Assembly: GCA_021648845.1 (NCBI GenBank)
Contig: JAKJHY010000006.1
Coordinates: forward strand, 204,037-268,036
Origin: Mycobacterium sp. MBM
Lineage (GTDB): Bacteria; Actinomycetota; Actinomycetes; Mycobacteriales; Mycobacteriaceae
DNA: 64,000 nt
Reading direction: 5' to 3'
Position 1 is the stretch's first letter, and each line of letters opens with the position of its first letter. The translations under genes were made by a program, and so were the position numbers. The notes beneath the pieces were generated by a model. The model had not been told where the DNA came from, made no database searches, and was given only the letters and a program-made list of their open reading frames with translations. Below, piece after piece: positions 9,601-17,793 of this stretch.

Positions 9601-9778
9601 CGCCGACGCGCCCGATGTATCTCGCATACACCGAACCTGTCGCGGCGCCGAGAACCGCCCCTCGCCGCGATATGGGTCTCGGCCCGTCTGCCGGTGTCTG
9701 CCGGTGTGTCAGATCCTCACCGGTCAGCGTGGTGCGGGCGGCACCGAACACAGAGATGGCACGGTCACTGGACGCCAT
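6674..9778 (-). CDS. Large secreted sugar dehydrogenase-like / PKD protein
   Basis: 1034-aa exported protein. A long N-region ends in an export signal (YARYIGRVGALAVALG, cleavage probably after AWA near residue 80). A disordered, extremely acidic linker follows (about 85-270, with DTDTDTDTGSD). The glucose/sorbosone dehydrogenase-type six-bladed propeller spans about 365-735 (RGLIGIEVDPHYWDSDAAG, DFHHGGELEFDPTG, GLRNPFRFGVDPDNG). A PKD domain (SSDPDNDTLSYAWDFGNGETS) follows, then a second Ig-like segment and a C-terminal domain resembling bacterial repeat domains. ATG 9778 is preceded by a GGGGGGAG ribosome site. Relatives use PQQ or act on aldoses; the activity here is unproven. Confidence 0.8.
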   Translation of the reverse strand: MASSDRAISVFGAARTTLTGEDLTHRQTPADGPRPISRRGAVLGAATGSVYARYIGRVGALAVALGVTGAMATSPGVAWADPTPGSSSSTRSADTGSSPTANGSTGPSGAGAAEQTATGTTVGDDDGDEDGGEDGGGEGTDKDDETGEDPSDPDDGTGIESDLLDGGTGETAIEDDDTELDTELNTGNQLGTDTDTDTDTGSDPDDAPAKRPLTAAASSASHRDDDLLSTADDTTTGFAARRSDLGAPMVAASTAITPLHTPAAAPNSLGDWGNAIGTALHLPTPNQVFRSTRSFVVGCACAIINGALDLLSGLMAPAASADAPANPLQNTILWTVLGWARRQIDYAVGAFNRSLLGQWVHQVGVNARQWVGDIGNSPFGRTISARIGAFVAECEGRVALPDEFDRTTLISGLNEPTDFELITHDGDATHIHRILITEKSGAIKSYDMHTGQITTLANLAVVTANGERGLIGIEVDPHYWDSDAAGYQKIYVAYTNAQNYDQLSSFTLIGDTLSDEQVLVTSTLLANDFHHGGELEFDPTGQYLYWAVGNNTSPSENSQDLTNIHGKILRLNRDGSGVTDNPFYVEGGDPNTNRIYALGLRNPFRFGVDPDNGAVLSGDVGEATWEELNLIKPGANYGWPTAEGAQGGGFADPLYAYPHATGFGNGSITAVMVYDDGTPVAGQKTVWIADYSLGWIRELTFDDQYTSLISERTVDSGAGSVVKLTQGPGGEIYQLNIYPGALMVIRPSEGNRSPVAVIDASATSGAGDSLTVDFDAGGSSDPDNDTLSYAWDFGNGETSTSATHTVTFTNTGNYTAYNVSLTVTDELGKQSVTTQRIVVGSTPPVADFDVPAGADYMYNAGETVSFSATGADPQDGALAAGAYSWKVVFHHADHTHPFINEITGPDLSFDIPVDFHQLSNTYYNVVLTVTDSSGLKTVVEKEIHPNLVTLTFGSNVDGAKYTIDGIPHTGTYTEQAVVGVHRTLGAISPQTINGQQYVFDGWEHGGDATQVITTPGSATTYTISYVPAPAIVPV

Positions 9779-10001
9779 GGGACTCCCCCCGGAGCAATCA
9801 GAACTGGCCGCCGTAAAGGCGGCGCTGATCACTATGGCATCCGGAAATCGACGATTGGGTTAAATCGAGTAAACAAATGGCGCAATCAGCCAGAAGTCTT
9901 TGGGTTGCCAGGTTTGGAATGGCTGCCGGGGTCTGGAAAGTTTGCGAGATGATGCGATTTGTGGATGTTACATCGTTAACTGGATAGGGCGCGGCGTCCG
10001 C

Positions 10002-10349
10002 TCACCAGGCGCCGATTGGCGGGTCGAAGACGAACGATCCGTTCGACTCGAGGTTGAACGGGGCGGCCTTGGACCCGACGATGGCCTTCGTGGAGTCGCG
10101 GACGTCGCCCTGGGCGGACACGACGCCGAGATCGGCGTTGCGGGTTTCGCCCAAGCCGCGCGCGTCCCCGTAGTCGGCCACGCGCAGCGAATTGTCATCG
10201 ATCAGCAGCGCCTGGCGGCTGGTGACCTGGGGCGAGGGCGCAACCTCCTCGACATCTGCGCTGGCGACTGCGCTGCCGAGACTCAGAAACGCCGCGGTGA
10301 CGGCGAACGAGCCGATTCCGAGAGCGGTGATTTTCTTGGTGGCGGTCAT
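10002..10349 (-). CDS. Small secreted mycobacterial protein of unknown function
   Basis: 115-aa protein with a clear signal peptide (MTATKKITALGIGSFAVTAA, cleavage probably after ASA near residue 31). The mature part is short, acidic and cysteine-free, and contains RQALLIDDNSLRVADYGDARGLGETRNADLGVV and a C-terminal NGSFVFDPPIGAW. I do not recognise a family. It is divergent from the large glycoside hydrolase-like gene and precedes the dehydrogenase-like gene on the same strand by 223 bp. Confidence 0.65.
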   Translation of the reverse strand: MTATKKITALGIGSFAVTAAFLSLGSAVASADVEEVAPSPQVTSRQALLIDDNSLRVADYGDARGLGETRNADLGVVSAQGDVRDSTKAIVGSKAAPFNLESNGSFVFDPPIGAW

Positions 10350-10645
10350 CTTGCTGTCCTCTGATCTGGTAGCCCGGTCGGGACTGACTGCTCAGAACGC
10401 TAATGTCCGCCCGGGTGAAACGCCGGGTCAGCACGACGATTCCCAACCACTTCACAGGCGGCGGCTGACTAACTGCCAGGAACGGTGTCCTCGCGGTGGC
10501 GGCGGTCCCGAATGTCGTCGAGTTGCGCAGGTTTCGCAAACTCGATTCCGGCGCCTGTGAGCGGCGTTACACTTCGCGGCAACTGCTTCCGTCTCGCAGT
10601 ACCGGCTCAATTGTGTGCCAGGCGAACGGGCACCCGGGAGTGACG
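10350..10645. promoter_or_regulatory. Divergent intergenic region
   Basis: A 296-bp gap between the small secreted protein gene (reverse) and the 1386-aa secreted protein gene (forward). It must hold both promoters, but I could not assign convincing -10/-35 boxes. A GGGAG ribosome site lies just ahead of ATG 10646. No gene is seen in it. Confidence 0.4.
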
Positions 10646-13600
10646 ATGCACGTGCGGTACGCCAGTCATATCGGTCGGGTCGGTGCCCTGGCCGTCGCAC
10701 TCGGTATCGGAACCGCTGTTGCCACGCCCGCGGGAGCATGGGCCGCGCCCGACGATCCGACCACGGCGTCATCCTCGGCGGCGGAAGAGCGCGCCGACAC
10801 CGGGACATCGGCGACCGACCCTGCGCCGACTGCCGGTCCGCGGACCCCGACGAGTGCTCCGCGTTCGGTCGCCGCTGGCATCGGGGACGAGGCACCGGCA
10901 CCCAAAAAGAAGCAGCGCACCGGTGTGACGCGGGTGCGCACAGCCCCCACGGCCACGACGGCCCGCCGCACCGCCGAACGTCCCCGCCCCGAACCGACGG
11001 CCGCGATCGTTGCGCCGCAGGCCCACCCGGCCGTCGACACCCCGGCGACGGTCACTGCTGCGCCACCCCCGATCGCTGCGGCGCCAGCCCCACTCGATAC
11101 GGCGCCCGCCCCACTCGATACGGTGCCCACCCCGCTCGGCGCCCGCCCGGCGGTGGTCGATCCGGTGCGGGCGGTCGGTGACCTGATCGGAGCGGTGCTG
11201 CGGCCAGTGCTGTCCACCGTCCTCGGTGTGCTGCCCGGTGGTACCACGGACTCGCCGCTGGCCTGGGCGTTACTGGCGGCGGCCCGGCGCCAGGTGGGTG
11301 CACCCGCAGCGGAGATCGCCGCTGCGCGAATCGTTGCCTCGGCGGTGACGAATGCACCGCCCACGGCCGCAGTCGTCTGGGGCAGGCCGGACGCGACGAC
11401 GGGCACCGTCATCGGGCGGCTGGTCGCCGCCGATCCCGAGGGCAAAAGGGTCGCGGTGGTCGTGGTGCCGCCGGCTGTTCCGGTCCAGGGCACGGTGTCC
11501 TACAACGCCAAGACCGCGACCATCACCTACACGCCCACCACGGCGCAGCGCTTCGCCGCCTCGACCAGCCCCGGTGACGACAGCGTCGCCGTCACCCTTC
11601 GGGTGACCGATGCGGTGAACACCGTGGACGTGCCGATCAGCATTCCGGTCAGCCCGTCGCCGTTCTATCAAAGCGCGGCCTACAACGGTGCCGGTGCTCC
11701 GAGTGCGGTGGCGGCCACCAATACCCGCGCCTACATCACCGATCGCGACACCGGCACCGTCGCCGTGTACGACACGATCACGAACACCCTGGTCGGCAGC
11801 TACCAAGTGGGTGGCGCACCCGACGGCATCGCGGTCAAGCGTGACGGCACCCGGATCTACGTGTCGAGTTCGGCCGGTAACACGGTCACTGTCATCGATA
11901 CCGCCACCGGCGCAAAGAAGGCCACCATCGCCGTCGGCAATCCCACCGCCATTGCCATCAATCCGGCGGGCAGCGTCCTCTACGTCGCGAACGGTTCCGC
12001 AGCGACCGTCACCAAGATAAGCACCTCCACCAACCGGGTCGCGGGCACGGTCAAGCTCGCCCCGGGCGTCACCGCCACCGAGCTCGCCGTGAGCGCCGAC
12101 GGTAAGCGGATCTACGTCGCCGGCGGCACGAATGCCGGCGGCGGGCAGATCTCCTGGTTCTCGTCCACATCGACCTCGGCGCGGCCACTCGTCGAAACTG
12201 ACTTCGCACCAACCGGTCTGGCATACAACTCGCTCGCGCAAGACGTCTACGCGGTCGATGCGTCGGGAGGATTGACCGTCTACAACGTGCCGACCAAGGA
12301 GGTCGCGACGCTCGAGATCGGGCATCCGCTGTCCGGTATCGCCCTGACCAACGACGGCTCCGCCGCGATGGTCACCACCTCCACCGGGTTGATCGCGGCG
12401 CTGAGTACCCGAGATTCCTCCGTGCTCGGGGTCAGCGCCATCGGGGCCGTGGCGGCGCAGCCAGTCCTGGCGATCAGTCCGGACGGCACCCAGATGTTCG
12501 TCACCGATCTCGGCAACGGCACGGTGCACGCGCTGTCCCTGGTCCCGCCGAACACCACGCCGTTCTCCAGTGATCCGTACTACGCGCTCGCCAATGCCGC
12601 AACGGGCATGGTGTCGGGCAAGATCGGCGTGGTCGACTTCGACGGCGACCCGCTGAGCTACCGGGTCGTCGTCAAGCCCGGCAAGGGCAAACTCGTGCTC
12701 AATGCCGACGGCACCTACACCTACACACCCACCGCCACGGCCCGCCATGCCGCGTCGAAGGTGGGCGTGCCCGCTTCGGTGACCACGGACTCCTTCGTCG
12801 TGGATGTATCGGACGGGCGCAACGGTGTCCTGCGTCAAAGCATCACCGTGACAATCGTTCCCGCGAACAAAGTGCCGACCGTGACCACGTCGATCGGCGC
12901 ACCGAGCGCGTCGACGGGCGCGGTGAAGGTGACCGTCAAGACCGCCGACGGCGATAACGACAAGCGGACCTTCACCGTGACGCAGCCGGCCAAGGGCACG
13001 GTCCAGGTTACGGCGACCGGTGTATTCACCTACACGCCGACCGCGGCGGCACTGGCCGCCGCGCGGGCACCCGGCACCGAATATGACGCCAAGCGCGACA
13101 CCTTCACGGTGACCGTCACCGACGGGCACGGTGGGGTGGTACCGGTGACGGTCAACGTCAAGATCGGCGCGGCCAACGTCAAGCCCACCGCGGCCACCGC
13201 GAATGTGACCAGCACCCAACCTCGTTCGGGAGTAGTCAGCGGGTCGGTCGGTGCCGTTGATGCCGACGGCGATGTGCTCAGCTACACCGCCCGCCCCACC
13301 AGCAAGGGCACGGTCATTGTCAACACCGACGGTTCGTTCACCTATACGCCCACCGCGGCGGCCCGGCTGGCGGCCTCGAAACCCCGGGCCTACTCGTCCA
13401 CCAAATACGAGACCATCACCTTCACCGTCAGCGACGGCTTCGGCGGCGTCGTCACCAAGAGCCTCAAGGTGATGATCGCCCCCAACCCGGTGGACAACAG
13501 TGCGCCCACCAACGGTGTTGGGACGGTGAGCGATACATCGACAGCCATTGGGACGGTAACCGGTGTCGTCACCGCGACCGACCCGGACGGCGATGCGCTG

Positions 13601-14806
13601 ACCTACCGCCTGAAGGCCGGACCGGCGTTCGGCGCGGTCACGGTGAGCGCCGACGGGCAGTTCAGGTACACCCCGGACGTGGATGCCCGCTACCGCGCGC
13701 TGGTGACCGCCGGCGAGGACACCGACAGCTTCGTGGTCGACATCACCGACAGTTTCGGCGGGATCAGCACGGCGACAGTCACTGTCACGATCGCGGCGCC
13801 GTCGGCGGCGGCGATCGACCAGCGGGCGACCACGGTGGCCGTCAATACCCAGCAGATGTACTTCTACTCCCAAGCCGATACCGATACGGCGCTGGGACTG
13901 CTCAAGGCCGCCGGGGTCGACACCATCCGGATCCTGTTGCCCTGGGCCGGCGCCGAACCCGCCGACGACATCTTCGACTGGACCGCTGTCGATCGGATGG
14001 TCGACAGCGCCGCCGCCCACGGCATCAAGGTGCTCGCCACCGTCAACACCACACCGGATTGGGCCGCGGTGCCGGGCCAGCAGATCTACACCGCGGCACC
14101 GGCCGACATCGAGGCCTACGGCGACTTCGTGGCCGCGGTGGCGACCCGGTACCAGGGCAAGATCTCCGACTACGAGATCTGGAACGAGCCCAACTATGAG
14201 GGCTTCTGGGAGCCTACGCCGGACGCCGCGGCATACACCGCCCTGCTCAAGGTGGCCTACACCGCGATCAAGGCAGCCGATCCGGACGCCACCGTCATCG
14301 GCGGATCGGTGGCCGCGGTGGCCGAAGTCCCCGACGGCCCGGCGATCTACCCGGTGACCTACCTGACCCAGATGTACGTCGCGGGTGCGGCCGGATATTT
14401 CGACGCGCTGGCCTTCCACCCCTATCAGTACGCGAAGGCGTTCTCGGTGCAAGAGGGTCACGCCGGGGTGCCCTTCACCCAGGCCCAACAGCTGTACGAC
14501 GTGATGGTCCGCAACGGTGACGGGCACAAGAAGATCTGGGCCACCGAGTACGGCCAGCCGGCCTCCGAAGGCGGAGAGGCCGTCCAGGCCGCCTTCGTCG
14601 GTGACTTCCTGCGGGCTTGGCGCAGCCTGGAGTTCGCCGGGCCGGCGTTCATCCACACGGTGGCCGACTATCCGCACCCGCTGCCCGACCAGGCCTCGAT
14701 GGGTCTGTTCCGCGAGGACTGGACCCCCAAACCGGTGGTGACGGTGGTCGTCGAGGTGATCGCGGAGAACCAGGCGATCAACGCGGCGGATGCCGATTCG
14801 GTCTAG
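10646..14806 (+). CDS. Giant secreted protein: beta-propeller, Ig-like repeats, glycoside hydrolase
   Basis: 1386-aa exported protein. Signal peptide 1-34 (HIGRVGALAVALGIGTAVAT, AWA cleavage). A Pro/Ala-rich linker runs to about 240. A YVTN-type beta-propeller spans about 345-630 (repeated NTVTVIDTATGA and TNRVAGTVKL units). Four to five roughly 95-aa Ig/cadherin-like repeats with TADGDNDKRTF and GTYTYTPTATAR-type signatures span about 633-1050. A C-terminal TIM-barrel glycoside hydrolase (about 1062-1386) resembles GH39/GH5 enzymes: E1181 in IWNEPNYEGFWEP is the likely acid/base and E1301 in WATEYGQPA the likely nucleophile. Acts outside the membrane; the glycan target is unknown. Confidence 0.8.
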   Translation: MHVRYASHIGRVGALAVALGIGTAVATPAGAWAAPDDPTTASSSAAEERADTGTSATDPAPTAGPRTPTSAPRSVAAGIGDEAPAPKKKQRTGVTRVRTAPTATTARRTAERPRPEPTAAIVAPQAHPAVDTPATVTAAPPPIAAAPAPLDTAPAPLDTVPTPLGARPAVVDPVRAVGDLIGAVLRPVLSTVLGVLPGGTTDSPLAWALLAAARRQVGAPAAEIAAARIVASAVTNAPPTAAVVWGRPDATTGTVIGRLVAADPEGKRVAVVVVPPAVPVQGTVSYNAKTATITYTPTTAQRFAASTSPGDDSVAVTLRVTDAVNTVDVPISIPVSPSPFYQSAAYNGAGAPSAVAATNTRAYITDRDTGTVAVYDTITNTLVGSYQVGGAPDGIAVKRDGTRIYVSSSAGNTVTVIDTATGAKKATIAVGNPTAIAINPAGSVLYVANGSAATVTKISTSTNRVAGTVKLAPGVTATELAVSADGKRIYVAGGTNAGGGQISWFSSTSTSARPLVETDFAPTGLAYNSLAQDVYAVDASGGLTVYNVPTKEVATLEIGHPLSGIALTNDGSAAMVTTSTGLIAALSTRDSSVLGVSAIGAVAAQPVLAISPDGTQMFVTDLGNGTVHALSLVPPNTTPFSSDPYYALANAATGMVSGKIGVVDFDGDPLSYRVVVKPGKGKLVLNADGTYTYTPTATARHAASKVGVPASVTTDSFVVDVSDGRNGVLRQSITVTIVPANKVPTVTTSIGAPSASTGAVKVTVKTADGDNDKRTFTVTQPAKGTVQVTATGVFTYTPTAAALAAARAPGTEYDAKRDTFTVTVTDGHGGVVPVTVNVKIGAANVKPTAATANVTSTQPRSGVVSGSVGAVDADGDVLSYTARPTSKGTVIVNTDGSFTYTPTAAARLAASKPRAYSSTKYETITFTVSDGFGGVVTKSLKVMIAPNPVDNSAPTNGVGTVSDTSTAIGTVTGVVTATDPDGDALTYRLKAGPAFGAVTVSADGQFRYTPDVDARYRALVTAGEDTDSFVVDITDSFGGISTATVTVTIAAPSAAAIDQRATTVAVNTQQMYFYSQADTDTALGLLKAAGVDTIRILLPWAGAEPADDIFDWTAVDRMVDSAAAHGIKVLATVNTTPDWAAVPGQQIYTAAPADIEAYGDFVAAVATRYQGKISDYEIWNEPNYEGFWEPTPDAAAYTALLKVAYTAIKAADPDATVIGGSVAAVAEVPDGPAIYPVTYLTQMYVAGAAGYFDALAFHPYQYAKAFSVQEGHAGVPFTQAQQLYDVMVRNGDGHKKIWATEYGQPASEGGEAVQAAFVGDFLRAWRSLEFAGPAFIHTVADYPHPLPDQASMGLFREDWTPKPVVTVVVEVIAENQAINAADADSV

Positions 14807-14823
14807 GCGGCTAGGCTGAGGGC

Positions 14824-15456
14824 ATGGCTGAGTCGATATCCGCGAAGAAGAATGCCGCCGCGGTCGCGAATTTCCTTGCCGCTCAGTTGTATACGCGTGA
14901 CGAGGTCTTCGGCGATCTGGGCGTGGTGCCCGCTGCGGCCGGTGCCTACGGGTGGTGGTTCCGCGAGATCCCGGGCGGAATCGACATCGCCGGGTGTGAA
15001 CAACGTGACGGCTGGACACTGCTGTACGTCGGGATCAGCCCGGGCCCGCCGCGCGCCGACGGCAAGCCACGCGCCCCGCAGGATCTGCGCAAACGCATCC
15101 GCTATCACTTTGGTGCGGGCAATGCCGGGGCGGACGGATCGACATTGCGCAAATCCCTCGGGGTGCTGCTCGGCGAACAACTCGGCTTCGCGCTGCGCCG
15201 GATCGGCTCGGGCAAGCGGCAGACCTTCGCCGGCGGCGAGGCCGTCTTGACTCAGTGGATGGCCGAGAACGCCGCGGTGTCCTGGGTGCTTCATCCCGAG
15301 CCGTGGTTCTTGGAGCCCAAGCTGATCAATGCGCTGGTGCTACCGCTGAACTTCCAGGACAACGACCGCAACGCCTTCGCCCCGGAACTCAAGAGGTTGC
15401 GCAAGGACGCCGGGGTGAAGGCCGGCAAGCTGCGCGTGCTCGCGGAGTGGTCATGA
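14824..15456 (+). CDS. GIY-YIG nuclease-superfamily protein
   Basis: 210-aa protein. The GIY-YIG core elements can be followed: AGAYGWWFREI, then LLYVGISPG, then the catalytic-type Arg in DLRKRIRYHFGAGNAG and STLRKSLGVLL, and a possible metal-binding Glu in PWFLEPKLINAL. Bacterial relatives are mostly uncharacterised and annotated as GIY-YIG domain proteins. It starts 17 bp after the glycoside hydrolase gene and its stop overlaps the start of the next gene (ATGA), so the two are translationally coupled, although the functions look unrelated. Confidence 0.7.
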   Translation: MAESISAKKNAAAVANFLAAQLYTRDEVFGDLGVVPAAAGAYGWWFREIPGGIDIAGCEQRDGWTLLYVGISPGPPRADGKPRAPQDLRKRIRYHFGAGNAGADGSTLRKSLGVLLGEQLGFALRRIGSGKRQTFAGGEAVLTQWMAENAAVSWVLHPEPWFLEPKLINALVLPLNFQDNDRNAFAPELKRLRKDAGVKAGKLRVLAEWS

Positions 15457-16226
15457 CCAGGTGGCGGATTGCTTCCCGGTCGGTGCTGACATCGCTGGTT
15501 CTCGCCGCGACGGTGATCGTCGCTCCGGCCGCGTGGGCCGAACCCGTCCCCGTCGTCGAGCCCACCGTGTTGGCGGCGGTACCGCACGATCCCGGCGCCT
15601 ACAGCGAAGGGCTGGAATTCGACGGTCCGGCGTTGTACGAGGCCACCGGGGAGGTGGGCAAATCGGAACTGCGCCAGGTCGATCCGGTGACAGGTGCGGT
15701 GATCCGATCGGTGCCGTTGCCCAATGACTATTTCGGTGAAGGTATCGCCGTTGTGGGCGAGAGCATCTGGCAGTTGACCTATCGCGACGGTGTGGCGATC
15801 GAATGGGACAAGGCGTCGTTCACCCCGCGCCGGGAGGTGCCGGTGGCCGGCCAGGGCTGGGGCCTGTGCCACGACGGCGCCAGGTTCATCGCCAGCGACG
15901 GCAGCGACCGCCTACGGTTCTTCGACCCGTCGTTCGCCGAGACCGGCAGTATCGCAGTGACCCGCGACGGTCAGCCGCAGGCCGGGCTCAACGAACTCGC
16001 CTGTGTCGACGGGCAGGTGTGGGCGGCGGCGTGGCCGAACGACACGTTCGTCCGCATCGACCCCGGCGCCGGTGTGGTGAACCTGGTGGCCGATGTCTCC
16101 AACCTCTGGCCCGCGGCGCAACGCAATCCGCGCCAGGTGGTCAGCGGCATCGCGCATATCGCCGGGTCGGAGTACCTGATCAGCGGCAAGGAATGGCCGC
16201 AGAGCTACCGGGTGACGTTGCCGTAG
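15453..16226 (+). CDS. Secreted glutaminyl-peptide cyclotransferase (plant-type)
   Basis: 257-aa exported five-bladed propeller of the glutamine cyclotransferase family, which converts N-terminal Gln to pyroglutamate in secreted peptides. Signal peptide 1-30 (SVLTSLVLAATVIVAPAAWA). Family signatures include HDPGAYSEGLEFDG, LYEATGEVGKSELRQVD, NDYFGEGIAVVGESIWQLTY, GQGWGLCHDG, LNELACVDGQVWAAAWPND and a C-terminal SGIAHIAGSEYLISGKEWP. Start ATG 15453 overlaps the preceding TGA. The 3' end overlaps the convergent SDR gene by 22 bp. Confidence 0.88.
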   Translation: MTRWRIASRSVLTSLVLAATVIVAPAAWAEPVPVVEPTVLAAVPHDPGAYSEGLEFDGPALYEATGEVGKSELRQVDPVTGAVIRSVPLPNDYFGEGIAVVGESIWQLTYRDGVAIEWDKASFTPRREVPVAGQGWGLCHDGARFIASDGSDRLRFFDPSFAETGSIAVTRDGQPQAGLNELACVDGQVWAAAWPNDTFVRIDPGAGVVNLVADVSNLWPAAQRNPRQVVSGIAHIAGSEYLISGKEWPQSYRVTLP

Positions 16227-17113
16227 ATCAGCTGCTCGCTGGTCTCCCACAAATCGCGCGCCACGTCCGTGTCATAGGACTGCGCCGAGGACCGGATGGG
16301 CTTGGCCCCTTCGAAGTACTCGCCGGTGATCCCCTCGAACCGCGGGTCGGTGGCCAGCGCGGCCAGCCGGGAGCCCGAGGTCGCCAGCGAGTTCACATTG
16401 GGCAGCACGCGCAGTAGCGGAGAAACCGTGCGCCACACCATCTTTTGCAGCGGAGTGTAGTCGCGCGACAGGCTCGATGCCGGCATCAGCCCCGGGTCGA
16501 ACGCAGTCACGGTGATGCCCGCGCCGCCGTGGCCGAGTCGTCGATCGAGTTCGTAGGTGTAGAGGACATTGCACAGTTTCGAGGTGGTGTAGCGACGGCG
16601 ACCGTCGACCGGTTCGTCCGGCTGTGGATGCGCCAGCTCCTCGGCGGTGGTGTAGCGCGGATGTGGCATACCGGTGAACTTCTTGGGATCGTGAGTTCCG
16701 CTGGCCACCATCACGATCCGGGCGGGCGCGACCAGTTGCTCGCGCAGGCCCTCGATGAGCGCGAAATGCCCGAGGTGGTTGACCCCGAAGGTGATCTCCA
16801 CCCCGTCGGTGGTCAGCTGGAGCCCAGAGACGACCTGTAAGCCCGCGTTGCACACCACGGCCTGCAGCGCGGGCAGGCCCGCCACGGCAAAGGCGGTGGT
16901 GAAGGCCTGCACCGAAGCCAACGAGCCCAAGTCGCAGGCCAGTACCGTGCAGCGGTCGGGGGCGCCCAGGTCGGCAACGGCGGCCTGGCCCCGGGCCACG
17001 TCGCGGACGGCGAGCACGATGTGCCAGGAGTCGTCGCGTGCCAGGATCGCGCGGGCGCATTCCAGGCCGAGGCCGGTATTGGCTCCGGTGATGATCACCG
17101 ATCGGGTATTCAT
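16205..17113 (-). CDS. Short-chain dehydrogenase/reductase (protochlorophyllide-reductase-like)
   Basis: 302-aa Rossmann-fold SDR. It has the NAD(P) motif TGANTGLG near residues 9-16, ACDLGSLASV (adenine-site Asp), NAGLQ, and the catalytic YTTSKLCN (Tyr-x3-Lys). The length and tail match the retinol dehydrogenase/protochlorophyllide oxidoreductase-like group widespread in mycobacteria. Its start overlaps the stop of the upstream TetR gene by 4 bp, so it is the likely regulated partner. Confidence 0.88.
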   Translation of the reverse strand: MNTRSVIITGANTGLGLECARAILARDDSWHIVLAVRDVARGQAAVADLGAPDRCTVLACDLGSLASVQAFTTAFAVAGLPALQAVVCNAGLQVVSGLQLTTDGVEITFGVNHLGHFALIEGLREQLVAPARIVMVASGTHDPKKFTGMPHPRYTTAEELAHPQPDEPVDGRRRYTTSKLCNVLYTYELDRRLGHGGAGITVTAFDPGLMPASSLSRDYTPLQKMVWRTVSPLLRVLPNVNSLATSGSRLAALATDPRFEGITGEYFEGAKPIRSSAQSYDTDVARDLWETSEQLIYGNVTR

Positions 17114-17715
17114 TGTTCCTCCAATAGGATTGGGATGAGGGACTGGATGGTTTGCACCAACCGGACGTACATCCGGTCGACGTCGGTGCTGTCCGGTTCG
17201 AGGTGGTCGGCGAAGAAGATGCCGTCCGACATCGCGGTGGCGACGGCGGCGAGTTCGGCGACGACGCGCTCGGCCCTGTCGGGGGCGAGGTCGTCGGGCA
17301 GCAGCGGCCGGATCACGCCGGCGAATCCGGCGATCGCGGTGTCGCGGACCCGGCGGACGGCGGCGGCCACCGCGGGATCGTCACTGCGCTCCAGCGACAG
17401 CATGTACACCAGCCGGAAGAAATCCGGGTTGGCCACCATGAGTTTCGCAGCGGCGGCGCGTTGGGTCTCGATATCAGGACTGCTGCGGGGAAGCTGCGCG
17501 AAGTAGCGCTCGGCGCCGCGCTCCATCACGGCCGCGAGCACGCCCTCCTTTGAGCCGAAGTGCCAGTAGATCGAACTCGCGGGCAGGCCGGTCTCCCGGC
17601 GGATGTGGCTGATCGAGGTCGCCGCGTAGCCCTGGGTGGCCATCAGCCGTTCGGTCGCGTCCAGGATCAGCTCACGGGAGTCCTCGCCCTGGCGTTGTCG
17701 TTGCGTCGGCGGCAT
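17110..17715 (-). CDS. TetR-family transcriptional repressor
   Basis: 201-aa regulator with an N-terminal TetR HTH (ILDATERLMATQGYAATSISHIRRETGLPASSIYWHFGSKEGVLAAVM, about residues 16-63) and a helical C-terminal ligand domain. It is translationally coupled to the downstream SDR gene. A perfect 10-bp inverted repeat directly upstream (17724-17749) is its probable operator, implying autoregulation of the two-gene unit. The ligand is unknown. Confidence 0.92.
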   Translation of the reverse strand: MPPTQRQRQGEDSRELILDATERLMATQGYAATSISHIRRETGLPASSIYWHFGSKEGVLAAVMERGAERYFAQLPRSSPDIETQRAAAAKLMVANPDFFRLVYMLSLERSDDPAVAAAVRRVRDTAIAGFAGVIRPLLPDDLAPDRAERVVAELAAVATAMSDGIFFADHLEPDSTDVDRMYVRLVQTIQSLIPILLEEQ

Positions 17716-17723
17716 CCGGATTC

Positions 17724-17749
17724 CTGTCTGTAAGGATCGTTACAGACAG
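17724..17749. promoter_or_regulatory. Palindromic operator of the TetR/SDR unit
   Basis: CTGTCTGTAA and TTACAGACAG form a perfect 10-bp inverted repeat separated by 6 bp, ending 9 bp upstream of the TetR start codon. Position, symmetry and size fit a TetR dimer site overlapping the promoter. Confidence 0.75.
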
Positions 17750-17793
17750 AGTAGCGTGCGTAGGCCTCGGTGTCACGGTGGGCGTCGCGCGGC

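Noticed and set aside
11270..15019. Very long open frame on the reverse strand
   Set aside because: It is the antisense shadow of the 1386-aa secreted protein and its neighbour; composition is Arg/Gly/His-rich with no domain.
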